The notes: a model not told the origin generated them from the sequence alone. Positions 6,362 through 13,203 are shown, counted from the first letter of the stretch. The stretch: DNA of 25,011 nucleotides from CALBGR01 sp964499935 (GCA_964499935.1 CAZCMS010000007.1:1-25011); one strand, 5' to 3'. Numbers and translations are program-made.

Positions 6362-6390
6362 TTGCTTTAGAAGCATTTAGAGCATATAAG
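6362..6390 (+). promoter_or_regulatory. Weak promoter candidate
   Basis: TTGCTT (6362-6367), 17-bp spacer, TATAAG (6385-6390). The -35 is poor, but the position before the gene at 6412 fits. Confidence 0.4.
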
Positions 6391-6411
6391 GGCTGGACAA
6401 TAGGAGATAAC

Positions 6412-6621
6412 ATGGTACAAGTAGTTAGGTCAGACGACGTAGAGCGTATGCTCCGTGAAGCTTTCCAGCAAGGTCATGCAGATGATCCACAGCTAATTCC
6501 CAATCTTATCACCAGCCTCAGGCATTTTATGCCAACATTTGATGTTGAGCTGAAGCCGGAACAAATCAAAACTGCTGAAGACAAGGTACAGGAGTCCCTT
6601 GAAAAATTCATGATTTTCTAA
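6412..6621 (+). CDS. Small hypothetical protein, 69 aa
   Basis: TAGGAGATAAC gives a good ribosome site. The product is mostly helical (DDVERMLREAFQQG, then NLITSLRHFM and EQIKTAEDKVQESLEKFMIF) with no signal peptide, and could be a small helical bundle or an adaptor. No family recognised. It directly precedes the RNA ligase, which has its own promoter. Confidence 0.65.
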   Translation: MVQVVRSDDVERMLREAFQQGHADDPQLIPNLITSLRHFMPTFDVELKPEQIKTAEDKVQESLEKFMIF

Positions 6622-6629
6622 AATCAGGA

Positions 6630-6657
6630 TTGACATCATCCTACAATATGCTAGGAT
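6630..6657 (+). promoter_or_regulatory. Extended -10 promoter of the RNA ligase; start codon 6 nt after -10
   Basis: TTGACA (6630-6635), 16-bp spacer ending in TGC, TAGGAT (6652-6657), then six bases and the ATG at 6664. AGGA within the -10 could alternatively serve as a ribosome site for a longer transcript. Confidence 0.65.
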
Positions 6658-6663
6658 AGTCAT

Positions 6664-7326
6664 ATGGAAAACCCTGACAAATATCCGCGCACATTACATT
6701 GGCCTACCAGCCCAGGGGTGCAATCTGACGACAAGATCCACCGAAACACCGAACAGCTGATCGGCATACCAGTAAGCATCACAGAAAAAATGGATGGCAG
6801 TAATGTCACATTATGTGATGGTGAAGTGTATGCTCGTTCAACCGCCGTGCCAAGTGCTCATGCCTGGCATGGAATGGTACGTAAACATCATGCCTGGAAG
6901 ACTCGTGAGCTAGGACCAGAATATAAAATCTGTGGTGAGGATATGTATGCTATCCATTCCATTGAGTATGATGGGTTTCGTGAATCAGAAACATTTCGAG
7001 TATTCAATATTCTGTATAAAGATACTTGGTTGTCATTTGATGATCGTGCTCAAATTTGTCAACAGCTGGATTTGAAAATGGCGCCAGTTTGGGTAGCCAA
7101 TGCTGTTTTCGATTCTGAAAAACTATTGAGCAAGTGGTTTGAAAATAATATGAAGCTTGGTAGTAGGCTTGGCCCTGTCAATGAAGGATTTGTAGTTCAA
7201 ACTATGGACTCTTTTCACAAGGATGATTTTCGTTCCAACGTAGCAAAATATGTCAGAGCTGGGCATGTCCAAACGGATCAACATTGGTCCAGGAACTGGC
7301 AACCGTGCAGGCTTATCCATGGATGA
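6664..7326 (+). CDS. RNA ligase, Rnl2/DRB0094-like family
   Basis: 220 aa. Nucleotidyltransferase motif I is EKMDGSN with the predicted AMP-accepting lysine K42. A motif III-like segment is GEDMYAIHSIEYDGF (91-105), motif IV is EGFVV (174-178) and motif V is NVAKYVR with K195. These mark the adenylyltransferase core of ATP-dependent RNA ligases, which join 3'-OH and 5'-phosphate RNA ends through an enzyme-AMP intermediate. The length fits a compact core without a large C-terminal domain. The gene has its own promoter and probably a leaderless mRNA. With tRNA genes, a macro protein and a PTH2-like protein in the same window, tRNA or RNA repair is the likely role. Confidence 0.85.
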   Translation: MENPDKYPRTLHWPTSPGVQSDDKIHRNTEQLIGIPVSITEKMDGSNVTLCDGEVYARSTAVPSAHAWHGMVRKHHAWKTRELGPEYKICGEDMYAIHSIEYDGFRESETFRVFNILYKDTWLSFDDRAQICQQLDLKMAPVWVANAVFDSEKLLSKWFENNMKLGSRLGPVNEGFVVQTMDSFHKDDFRSNVAKYVRAGHVQTDQHWSRNWQPCRLIHG

Positions 7327-7376
7327 CCTTCCATGGAGAGCTACTTATCCATGAGCATTTTTGAAAGGAAATATTA

Positions 7377-7742
7377 ATGGCATTTTGGGATCGTTCTAAG
7401 ACTAATCGACTGAAGAAGCCAGCCAATATAAAGCTAGATTATTCATCCTTTGATGACAAAAATCCAAACAAACTCAACATGTATGGCCAGCCAATAGCCA
7501 AGGTAGGCGATTATGTTTTTGCTGGAAACAGTCCAAGTGGCGGAACTATTGGAAAAATTATTTCAGTTGATCATCAAAATCAATGCCACGGCGGACCTGC
7601 TGTTGAAGTTGAAATGCTTTCTGGTGAATGTAAATGGGAATGGGTAACTTACGCACTAGTAATCGATTATGCTGCCGTCCAAGAAGTTAAAGATTTTTAT
7701 ATCGCTGATGGCCGTCCCGGGAGAATTAAAGTCACTTGGTAA
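7377..7742 (+). CDS. GDYV-type small beta-barrel protein, 121 aa
   Basis: Leader AAAGGAAATATTA before the ATG gives a strong ribosome site and shares the 13-mer GGAAATATTAATG with the leader at 768-783. Residues 35-65 (GQPIAKVGDYVFAGNSPSGG, then TIGKIISVD) carry the same G-D-x-V and G-x-I-G-x-I pattern as the proteins at 5884, 15285 and 16608. The N-terminus is basic (DRSKTNRLKKPANIKLDY). No catalytic motif. A role in binding nucleic acid or another phage protein is possible but unproven. Confidence 0.65.
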   Translation: MAFWDRSKTNRLKKPANIKLDYSSFDDKNPNKLNMYGQPIAKVGDYVFAGNSPSGGTIGKIISVDHQNQCHGGPAVEVEMLSGECKWEWVTYALVIDYAAVQEVKDFYIADGRPGRIKVTW

Positions 7743-7745
7743 TGA

Positions 7746-7774
7746 TTGACTCAATGAAGAAATCACACTATACA
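7746..7774 (+). promoter_or_regulatory. sigma70-like promoter
   Basis: TTGACT (7746-7751), 17-bp spacer, TATACA (7769-7774), starting 3 bases after the upstream stop. The leader to the ATG at 7801 carries AAGGAA. Confidence 0.7.
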
Positions 7775-7800
7775 AATTCAAATCATAAAAGGAATTTGAG

Positions 7801-8615
7801 ATGAGCATCAAAGATAAAATTGCTGAAGCAAATAAGCAGGGCAAGCGTTACGTCATTTCCGATCCCTCTGAATTGGTGATGACCCTTCCTGATGGACGGT
7901 CTGTTATTGAAATTTTCACTCCCGGCAGGTATGACGAAATCAACATGAAGACGAGCCGTATTATCGGCACGTATCGGGGAGAGCCTGCCAAGATCCTCAA
8001 ACCCCTCAAGTATGTTATTCGTGGTGGTCCCAAAGGTGGCATCACCAACAAGGGGACCCTTAAGGCAAATGATGAAATTTTTATCCTTGGCTGGCCAGGA
8101 TTTACTGACAAAGATAACTGTGATCTGATTGTATTGCATGGTGACCAGGAACTAGTCGCTGGCCCTAACACCATGGAGATCCTTGGTCAGCGCCTTGTGG
8201 AATGCAAGGAAGGCGCTTATATCAACCNNNNNNNNNNNNNNNNNNNNNNNNNNNNNNNNNNNNNNNNNNNNNNNNNNNNNNNNNNNNNNNNNNNNNNNNN
8301 NNNNNNNNNNNNNNNNNNNNNNNNNNNATGGAGATCCTTGGTCAGCGCCTTGTGGAATGCAAGGAAGGCGCTTATATCAACCTCGAAGAAGGTGTTGATT
8401 ACGAATACACTGGTAAGGCTCCCTTACGTGCTGACAAGACTACCGAAAGCGTCGTAACAGTTCGTGAAATCGATTATCTGGATGAGATCTTTTGTGAAGG
8501 AACGTTGCCTGCAATGACGATGGTCACCCTTTGCACTCAGTTCGGGGAAACTTTCCTTGAACGCGAAGGCATTCGGATTATGGAAAATCCAGTCGAAGGA
8601 GTGGACTACGTCTAA
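7801..8615 (+). CDS. Hypothetical protein interrupted by an assembly gap (219 aa when repaired)
   Basis: The coding frame runs into 100 N and resumes beyond it in another frame. The 55 bases before the gap (8173-8227) recur exactly after it (8328-8382). Removing one copy plus the N run (155 bases) leaves a single uninterrupted frame of 660 bases, so the gene is probably intact. The repaired protein has a proline/glycine-rich beta-type N-terminal half (YVIRGGPKGGITNKG, then DEIFILGWPGF) and an acidic C-terminus with a repeated VEGVDY/EEGVDY motif. No family recognised. It heads a tight group with 8615, 8828, 9301, 9487 and 9684. Confidence 0.7.
8173..8227 (+). repeat. 55-base copy left of the gap
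   Basis: Identical to 8328-8382. The 55-base length equals a common assembler k-mer size, so the two copies are most likely overlapping contig ends. Confidence 0.9.
8228..8327. other. Assembly gap of 100 N
   Basis: A run of exactly 100 N, the usual placeholder of scaffolding software rather than a measured distance. Confidence 0.98.
8328..8382 (+). repeat. 55-base copy right of the gap
   Basis: Exact copy of 8173-8227; collapsing the two restores the reading frame of the gene at 7801-8615. Confidence 0.9.
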
Positions 8616-8824
8616 TGAAGACGTATACAAATATGTTCGCAAGTGGTGACGGAAACTACGAGCTATTTGAATTGATTGGAAAGCTTCGCCAGACTCATCT
8701 AGAATCTGGCGGAGATCCTACAGAATTCCCAAAGTTTTTAGAAGAAAATGGCATTAAGGCAATTGGACCATTGATTAAGGTCGACGACAATGCTAAAGCA
8801 ATGGCAACTTTGTTAAAGGATTGA
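8615..8824 (+). CDS. Small hypothetical protein, 69 aa
   Basis: TAATG overlap with the upstream stop implies coupling. The product is helical and soluble (NYELFELIGKLRQTHLESGG, then FPKFLEENGIKAIGPLIKVD, ending AMATLLKD). No motif recognised. The next gene starts three bases after its stop. Confidence 0.65.
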   Translation: MKTYTNMFASGDGNYELFELIGKLRQTHLESGGDPTEFPKFLEENGIKAIGPLIKVDDNAKAMATLLKD

Positions 8825-8827
8825 AAA

Positions 8828-9295
8828 ATGCTGATTCATACTAAGGGAAATTTGCTTGCCATGGCCGCTGCTGGCCAGTTTGATGTCATCATCCACGGAT
8901 GCAATTGCTTCAATGATATGGGCGGCGGAATTGCAAAGCAAATCGCAGAGCTTTATCCTATGGCCCTTCAAGCTGACATTGATTGTGATGCCACTCCTGC
9001 AATGAAGCTAGCAAACTTTACCCATGTTCGTGTTGGGCCTGAACTAGGTCACCAATTTGTGATTGCTAATGCTTATACACAGTATAACGGTGGTAAAGGT
9101 TCATTCTACAATTCGGCATTGGAAATTTCGCTCCGTAAAATCATGCTAGCCTTTCCTGGTGAGCGTATTGGTGTCCCATATATTGGATGTGGTATTGCCG
9201 GCGGGAACCAGGATGAAATTGTTGACATTTTCGAAAAATTTGCTATTGAAGTTGAATGTCGTGGTGGCACATTAACTCTAGTAGAATTTGGATAA
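8828..9295 (+). CDS. Macro-domain protein, ADP-ribose-1''-phosphate phosphatase-like
   Basis: 155 aa, a single macro domain. The ADP-ribose-binding features are visible: GNLLA near the N-terminus, VIIHGCNCFNDMGGGIAKQI (residues 20-39, with the conserved asparagine N26 and the glycine-rich loop), and a second loop VPYIGCGIAGGNQDEI (about 118-133). Poa1-like members remove the phosphate from ADP-ribose-1''-phosphate, a by-product of tRNA splicing or 2'-phosphate removal; others remove ADP-ribose from protein or nucleic acid. In a phage this could support RNA repair or counter ADP-ribosylating host toxins; the sequence alone does not decide. Confidence 0.85.
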   Translation: MLIHTKGNLLAMAAAGQFDVIIHGCNCFNDMGGGIAKQIAELYPMALQADIDCDATPAMKLANFTHVRVGPELGHQFVIANAYTQYNGGKGSFYNSALEISLRKIMLAFPGERIGVPYIGCGIAGGNQDEIVDIFEKFAIEVECRGGTLTLVEFG

Positions 9296-9300
9296 TTGTT

Positions 9301-9486
9301 ATGAATGGGATCACTTGGCGCAAACTTAGGGAATTGATTGACCAGGTTCCCGAAACTGAACTTGACCGTGGAGCTCTTATTTGCACGTCAGCTGAATGTA
9401 CTGATGACGATGCTGGCCCATATATGGTAATGGATTTGGCATTCGAAACAAATTGGTGTGCGCCTCTTATTATTATGGAAAGTTAA
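9301..9486 (+). CDS. Small hypothetical protein, 61 aa
   Basis: ATG at 9301, five bases after the macro gene; an upstream in-frame start would lie inside that gene. The product has an N-terminal helix (TWRKLRELIDQVPETELDRG) and a strand-rich remainder with cysteines (ALICTSAECTDDDAGPYMVM). The opening resembles short phage proteins with a T-W-x-x-L-x-x-x-I motif, but no function is known to me. The next gene begins directly after its stop. Confidence 0.65.
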   Translation: MNGITWRKLRELIDQVPETELDRGALICTSAECTDDDAGPYMVMDLAFETNWCAPLIIMES

Positions 9487-9687
9487 ATGTTTTTCATCGC
9501 AACCGAAAAATGGGGTATTGCATTTAATCCATGGCCGAGAATTATTCATTCTCCAAAGTCTGGAGTTGAAACTGCCATCTTGCATGGTTCCAATGAAAGC
9601 AAAATTAATGACTTGCAATCCAGGCTTCGGTATGTCATACACATAAGTAATGTCGAACGATTCAAGAAGAAGCGAAAGAAAAAATGA
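9487..9687 (+). CDS. Small basic hypothetical protein, 66 aa
   Basis: Starts at the base following the upstream stop. The product ends in a strongly basic tail (RFKKKRKKK), which may bind nucleic acid. The N-terminal part is aromatic and strand-like (FFIATEKWGIAFNPWPRIIH). It overlaps the PTH2-like gene by four bases (ATGA). Confidence 0.6.
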   Translation: MFFIATEKWGIAFNPWPRIIHSPKSGVETAILHGSNESKINDLQSRLRYVIHISNVERFKKKRKKK

Positions 9688-10178
9688 ACGATTACCTTTA
9701 TATCCTGACCATTACGAAGGGCATGCCGTCAATGGGTCGTGGCAAGAGCGTTGCACATGGTGCTCACGCTGCTAACCTATTCACATATCAGCGTTATGTG
9801 ATGCCACTCATTAGTAAGCTACCCGTTGATCAGCGCGTAGTAAACTGGCACAGCGAAGGTGCTGGATTTGGCACGACCATTGCACTTAACGTGGGCACAT
9901 TGGAAAATATGATCACCACAGCCAATGCTTCAATTTTGCTGGATGGCATGGCTGGCATTGTCATTGATCCAACCTATCCATATTTTGTGGATACTGAAAT
10001 CGCCAAGTTGATTGATCCTAAAGTCCACACAATGGAACCAAAGTGTTTGGGTGAGAAAACTATTTGCTTCCGCGAGGAGCAGACGTGTGCTTACATCTTC
10101 GGTGACAAGGATACTTTGTCACCGCTTCTATCCTCTTTTGAGTTGCTTGATAATGACACAGTGCCTAAGACTCGTTGA
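9684..10178 (+). CDS. PTH2-like (peptidyl-tRNA hydrolase 2 fold) protein
   Basis: 164 aa. The N-terminus DYLYILTITKGMPSMGRGKS followed by VAHGAHAANLF follows the PTH2 pattern, in which a G-K-x-x-A-x-x-x-H-A segment forms the active-site helix. FGTTIALNV and GIVIDPTYPYF correspond to later strands of the fold. PTH2 enzymes cleave the ester bond of peptidyl-tRNA; phage relatives are often annotated only by fold and may have another activity. The glutamine usual in the archaeal and eukaryotic motif (AAQ..HA) is replaced by histidine here (VAHGAHA). Same group as the macro gene. Confidence 0.65.
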   Translation: MNDYLYILTITKGMPSMGRGKSVAHGAHAANLFTYQRYVMPLISKLPVDQRVVNWHSEGAGFGTTIALNVGTLENMITTANASILLDGMAGIVIDPTYPYFVDTEIAKLIDPKVHTMEPKCLGEKTICFREEQTCAYIFGDKDTLSPLLSSFELLDNDTVPKTR

Positions 10179-10200
10179 TCGCTTACGTGGCATTTACACG

Positions 10201-10470
10201 ATGCCGGTCAATGATGGGCTAGGTCTGCTTGATGGGAAAGACACGTTTACTCGTGACTTTTCCAAAGAGCATAATGCGCCACAAGAATGGATTGATGCAG
10301 CAAATTTAATTGAAAAATTAGATGCCGGTGAGCTGATTGATAGTGCAGAAATTCAGCAAACAATGACAAAATTAGTCGCTAAAAAAGATTGGTTAGGGCT
10401 TGGCCTTGAGCCATACCAGGCTCCTATAGGCATTGAGGCGTATGAATATTTAGAAGATTATCTTAATTAA
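10201..10470 (+). CDS. Hypothetical protein, 89 aa
   Basis: The ATG at 10201 gives a product beginning MPVNDGLGLLDGKDTFTRDF; ATG at 10153 would add 16 residues inside the upstream gene and is also possible. No strong ribosome site is seen for either. The protein is acidic and helical (EWIDAANLIEKLDAGELIDS; IGIEAYEYLEDYLN). Its 3' end overlaps the convergent lipoprotein gene by eight bases. No family recognised. Confidence 0.65.
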   Translation: MPVNDGLGLLDGKDTFTRDFSKEHNAPQEWIDAANLIEKLDAGELIDSAEIQQTMTKLVAKKDWLGLGLEPYQAPIGIEAYEYLEDYLN

Positions 10471-10732
10471 CTTTGCCGCCACATTCAGTTAAGGCTGCTT
10501 CCAAATCTATAGAATATGCCTTAAGTTGGGCAAGTGCTTTACGCAGAATGGAATTTTGTTTTTCTAATTGTTGACCAGGTTCAGCAGTATCCAAACTCGT
10601 AACAACACGCTTTATTTTCACATCACATACTACGACTGGGATAGGTGCCTGTGGTGGCACTGGAATGTTCTGTGGGCGGCCGCCGCATGATGCTAAAAAT
10701 AAAAATAGTGGAATAAAGATTATTTTTTTCAT
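10463..10732 (-). CDS. Outer-membrane lipoprotein, Rz1-like o-spanin candidate
   Basis: The start at 10732 gives MKKIIFIPLFLFLASC, a signal sequence with lipobox L-A-S-C (cysteine 16), and an ATGA overlap with the upstream gene. The mature part is proline-rich at first (RPQNIPVPPQAPIPVVV), as in Rz1, then has a coiled-coil-prone helix (QQLEKQNSILRKALAQLKAY). With its upstream neighbour it forms the inner-membrane plus lipoprotein pair typical of two-component spanins, which fuse inner and outer membranes at the end of lysis. At 89 aa it is longer than classical Rz1, and no holin or endolysin lies next to it. Confidence 0.65.
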   Translation of the reverse strand: MKKIIFIPLFLFLASCGGRPQNIPVPPQAPIPVVVCDVKIKRVVTSLDTAEPGQQLEKQNSILRKALAQLKAYSIDLEAALTECGGKVN

Positions 10733-11241
10733 TTTGTTGATTTCCAATCTTGAATAAATTGATCATTTATTTCTTCTTCAGATTTTACTCGCACTGCTGG
10801 ATCTTCTGATGGCTTTATTGGTTTGTTATATTTTCTTATTAAATCATAATAATGTTGTTTTTCACGTCTAAGACCAGCAGCTTCATTTCTTGCTTGTTGA
10901 ACTTGTTCTTGAAGTTCTTCGTATGTGATGTTAACTACCTTGACTTTGCCTGGGAGGCGTATAGTCTTTTCCCTAACTTGATATTTTTCAATCACTTGTG
11001 ATTGCTCTTTAATAATTTTAACTTTTTCATCAACGATATATTGGGTTACAACTAACTTACCAACAGTGACAAACCAAACACACAATAATATCATAGCTAA
11101 TGACATTAGCACTACTTCAGCTTCAGATGCTGGCATTCTGATTATAGTACGCCGTAACCAAGCCCAACTCTTGCCGAAAAATGATTTAATTTTCAATATT
11201 ATTTTTGAATTATTCAATTTGTTTTTTAGATTGAATTTCAT
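10729..11241 (-). CDS. Inner-membrane coiled-coil protein, Rz-like i-spanin candidate
   Basis: 170 aa. ATG at 11241 is preferred to 11247 because GAGG lies eight bases upstream of it. The protein has a basic cytoplasmic N-terminus, one membrane helix (about residues 42-65, EVVLMSLAMILLCVWFVTVG) and a long periplasmic helical region with heptad character (IIKEQSQVIEKYQVREKTIR; ELQEQVQQARNEAAGLRREK). This architecture and the ATGA overlap with a lipoprotein gene match Rz/Rz1 pairs. The basic N-terminus of some 40 residues is longer than in lambda Rz. No clear promoter is seen upstream. Confidence 0.65.
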   Translation of the reverse strand: MKFNLKNKLNNSKIILKIKSFFGKSWAWLRRTIIRMPASEAEVVLMSLAMILLCVWFVTVGKLVVTQYIVDEKVKIIKEQSQVIEKYQVREKTIRLPGKVKVVNITYEELQEQVQQARNEAAGLRREKQHYYDLIRKYNKPIKPSEDPAVRVKSEEEINDQFIQDWKSTK

Positions 11242-11280
11242 AAACATAACCTCATGTGCCAGATATTTATGCTTTTTCTG

Positions 11281-11308
11281 TTGACTGGATTTAAATATAT
11301 GCTACAAC
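11281..11308 (+). promoter_or_regulatory. Extended -10 promoter
   Basis: TTGACT (11281-11286), 16-bp spacer ending in TGC, TACAAC (11303-11308), with a leader carrying TAGGAG before the ATG at 11332. It lies in the divergent gap with the spanin pair. Confidence 0.6.
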
Positions 11309-11331
11309 CGCTGAAGTTATAGGAGATCGAA

Positions 11332-11406
11332 ATGATTGCTTTTAATTATTACGCATATCAACTTGCGTTTTTTCTGATCAAATACGTAAATCCGTTCATC
11401 ATCTGA
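11332..11406 (+). CDS. Hydrophobic micropeptide, 24 aa
   Basis: A strong TAGGAG site precedes the ATG. The product (MIAFNYYAYQLAFFLIKYVN onward) is aromatic and hydrophobic and could insert in a membrane. Its TGA overlaps an ATG (TGATG) in the frame of the next gene. It may be a real peptide or a leader ORF controlling the next gene. Confidence 0.45.
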   Translation: MIAFNYYAYQLAFFLIKYVNPFII

Positions 11407-11462
11407 TGCGTAGATCTTACCATATTGGTGCCCTCAATCGTGGCAAATTTCGGAGATCACTA

Positions 11463-11795
11463 ATGTTCTCTGGTGTAGATTATGTTGAGGATAAAGGATG
11501 GCTTGATAGCCAATTCACAATTTCAGCCAGCCCAGAAGTTCATAAAAATATCGCTGAATATTTGAACAAGATCAAGTTCCAGCTGGAGTATGATTTTTTC
11601 AACTACAAGGTCAAGAATGGCAAAGATGCCAATGATTTTCTTAACTATGTCAATGGTGTAATTGATTCCAATTGTCTTGTAGAGGTCAAAAAAGGTTGGT
11701 TCAAGACTAAGGTAGAAATATTCTGCCATCCAACTACCGCAGCCAAATTTGATAATTGGCTTGAGATGTTGACAAAAATCAAAAATTTGCTATAG
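11463..11795 (+). CDS. Hypothetical protein, 110 aa
   Basis: The start at 11463 is chosen because GGAG (11452-11455) is seven bases upstream. An in-frame ATG at 11406 overlaps the stop of the micropeptide and would add 19 basic residues (MRRSYHIGALNRGKFRRSL). The product is helical and lysine-rich (EVHKNIAEYLNKIKFQLEYD; WLEMLTKIKNLL) with aromatic strands between. No family recognised. The next gene follows after a 21-base leader. Confidence 0.65.
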   Translation: MFSGVDYVEDKGWLDSQFTISASPEVHKNIAEYLNKIKFQLEYDFFNYKVKNGKDANDFLNYVNGVIDSNCLVEVKKGWFKTKVEIFCHPTTAAKFDNWLEMLTKIKNLL

Positions 11796-11816
11796 CTCAT
11801 CTCATAGGAGATTAGT

Positions 11817-12080
11817 ATGCTTACCACAGATGATTTTGATTGGAGTGCTGAAGCGAAAGAGCTTACAGCAAATATTAACCAACTCAAACAACATACAGTG
11901 TTCAGCCGCGGTCGTGATCCTATGAAAGGATTCATGATCAAAAGCACAAATACTGATCGTATTTTGCTCTTCAAATTCTGTGAAGAAGTTCGTGACAATG
12001 CTGGTGAAGTGTTGTACTGGTCATTTGTTAGCGCAGAAACCAATCGGTTATGCGTAAAACTGTTTAGCGATGAGGATTAA
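11817..12080 (+). CDS. Hypothetical protein, 87 aa
   Basis: TAGGAG nine bases before the ATG. The N-terminus is helical (WSAEAKELTANINQLKQHTV), followed by a strand-rich C-terminus (GFMIKSTNTDRILLFKFCEE; VLYWSFVSAETNRLCVKLF). No membrane segment. It precedes the next gene by three bases, so the two are probably translated together. Function unknown. Confidence 0.7.
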   Translation: MLTTDDFDWSAEAKELTANINQLKQHTVFSRGRDPMKGFMIKSTNTDRILLFKFCEEVRDNAGEVLYWSFVSAETNRLCVKLFSDED

Positions 12081-12083
12081 ACG

Positions 12084-12317
12084 ATGTGGTATTCAGTTAA
12101 GCGTATTGCAGCAGATAATTATCTGGATGAACAGACTGCTCTAGCTGTTGCTGAAAAGAGCAGCTATGCAACAATGCTGGCTGGTGAGCTACACACTAAT
12201 ACAGCCAGGATGGGCGATTTGGTTAACGAAATCAAAGAAGCACAGGGCATTGCTACTGTCGCAATCCGCCATCGGCAAATGATTGAACGATTTGCTAACT
12301 TTTCTAGTGCCATCTAA
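12084..12317 (+). CDS. Small helical hypothetical protein, 77 aa
   Basis: Follows the previous gene by three bases. The product is almost entirely helical and polar (DEQTALAVAEKSSYATMLAG; MGDLVNEIKEAQGIATVAIR), possibly a dimerising bundle. The promoter of the next unit begins at the base after its stop. Confidence 0.65.
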   Translation: MWYSVKRIAADNYLDEQTALAVAEKSSYATMLAGELHTNTARMGDLVNEIKEAQGIATVAIRHRQMIERFANFSSAI

Positions 12318-12346
12318 TTGACTATCTAGGCTATTATAAGTATAAT
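12318..12346 (+). promoter_or_regulatory. Strong promoter of a structured RNA or leader
   Basis: TTGACT (12318-12323), 17-bp spacer, perfect TATAAT (12341-12346). The expected start, near 12353, is just before the first hairpin. Confidence 0.75.
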
Positions 12347-12352
12347 GGTCAC

Positions 12353-12440
12353 ATAAGCGTTTATAGGCACGCTTTAAGGGGATGGGGTGGAGTTGAACTC
12401 GCCTAGTTGAAGGTGTAAGGCTAGAGTACCTCCACCCCAA
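12353..12440 (+). ncRNA. Structured RNA or riboregulatory leader candidate
   Basis: The region downstream of a consensus promoter holds two strong hairpins and no gene. AAGCGT (12355-12360) pairs with ACGCTT (12369-12374). A perfect 10-bp stem TGGGGTGGAG (12383-12392) pairs with CTCCACCCCA (12430-12439). Inside the long loop either CGCCT/AGGTG or CTAG/CTAG plus ACT/AGT can form, so the inside may switch. No T-run follows, so this may be the 5' leader of the gene at 12496, 56 bases further on, rather than a free RNA. Confidence 0.55.
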
Positions 12441-12495
12441 GATTAATCATTCAAAGCATAAATATCCTTGATATATCAATTAAGGAATTTATACC

Positions 12496-13203
12496 ATGTC
12501 ATCAGACAGTCTAATCCAAAAAGCAACATCAATGCTTGGGGAATTAAAAACCTTAGGCGGAGATGATAATACCTATATTTTCTCACCATTCTTCAAACCA
12601 ATCAATCTACAAATGGATACTATTTTTGGTGCGTTGATGAACTTCCCAGCATGGGAACAGTTCTCCGAAGACAAAGTTAATGGCTTCAAAGCAATTATGA
12701 ACAAGTATTCAGACATAGTGACTGGATATATTCGTATTGGCGAAGTTGTTTATCAAGCTTCAGAAGCACATGAATACATCACCCTAGCAAAGAATAAAGG
12801 GCGTGAGCTCATCAAAGCATTGCTTAGCCGAGCGGTTAAAGTAAGACGTTTTGATCTTTCTATGATGAATCCAAGCTGGGCATATGAAGAGGAAGAAGGT
12901 GAATTTGACTTCAACAAAGCTAATGATGAAGATGTAAAAAAACATACCATGAAAGAAGCAGACGATTCAGGAATGGAATATGATGATCCAGCTGAAGCAG
13001 TCAGTGTTGCTATGGATATGCTACGTGATGAAACTGGCGAATTTGAACATAGCCAACTTCAAATTGAAGAAATGGAAGGAATGATTGAAGGACTTGGACC
13101 ATTCACCATCAACAATGTTGGGCCAGGCATTTTAATCAGATGCGTAGACAACACAGGAATTTCACTTTTCAATGATGATGGAACCCTTTGGTGGGAATTC
13201 TAA
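12496..13203 (+). CDS. Hypothetical acidic protein, 235 aa
   Basis: AAGGAATTT precedes the ATG at a usable distance. The first 120 residues are mixed helical (FKPINLQMDTIFGALMNFPA; FKAIMNKYSDIVTGYIRIGE). A long acidic low-complexity linker follows (YEEEEGEFDFNKANDEDVKK), and the C-terminus is strand-rich, ending in LFNDDGTLWWEF. The glycine-rich GPGILIRCVDNTGISLFNDD could be a small beta domain. No family recognised. If the structured RNA upstream is its leader, expression may be regulated there. Confidence 0.75.
   Translation: MSSDSLIQKATSMLGELKTLGGDDNTYIFSPFFKPINLQMDTIFGALMNFPAWEQFSEDKVNGFKAIMNKYSDIVTGYIRIGEVVYQASEAHEYITLAKNKGRELIKALLSRAVKVRRFDLSMMNPSWAYEEEEGEFDFNKANDEDVKKHTMKEADDSGMEYDDPAEAVSVAMDMLRDETGEFEHSQLQIEEMEGMIEGLGPFTINNVGPGILIRCVDNTGISLFNDDGTLWWEF

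Noticed and set aside
7313..7350. TCCATGGA palindromes as a terminator or attachment site after the RNA ligase
   Set aside because: The palindromes could form a hairpin, but there is no T-run after it and no second copy elsewhere; I see no support for either role.
8183..8457. Overlapping open frames through the N run
   Set aside because: They arise only from the artificial gap and the doubled 55 bases.
10012..10200. N-terminal extension of the 10201 gene
   Set aside because: It would overlap the PTH2-like gene over more than 160 bases; the extension is Arg/Ser-rich, as expected of an out-of-frame reading.
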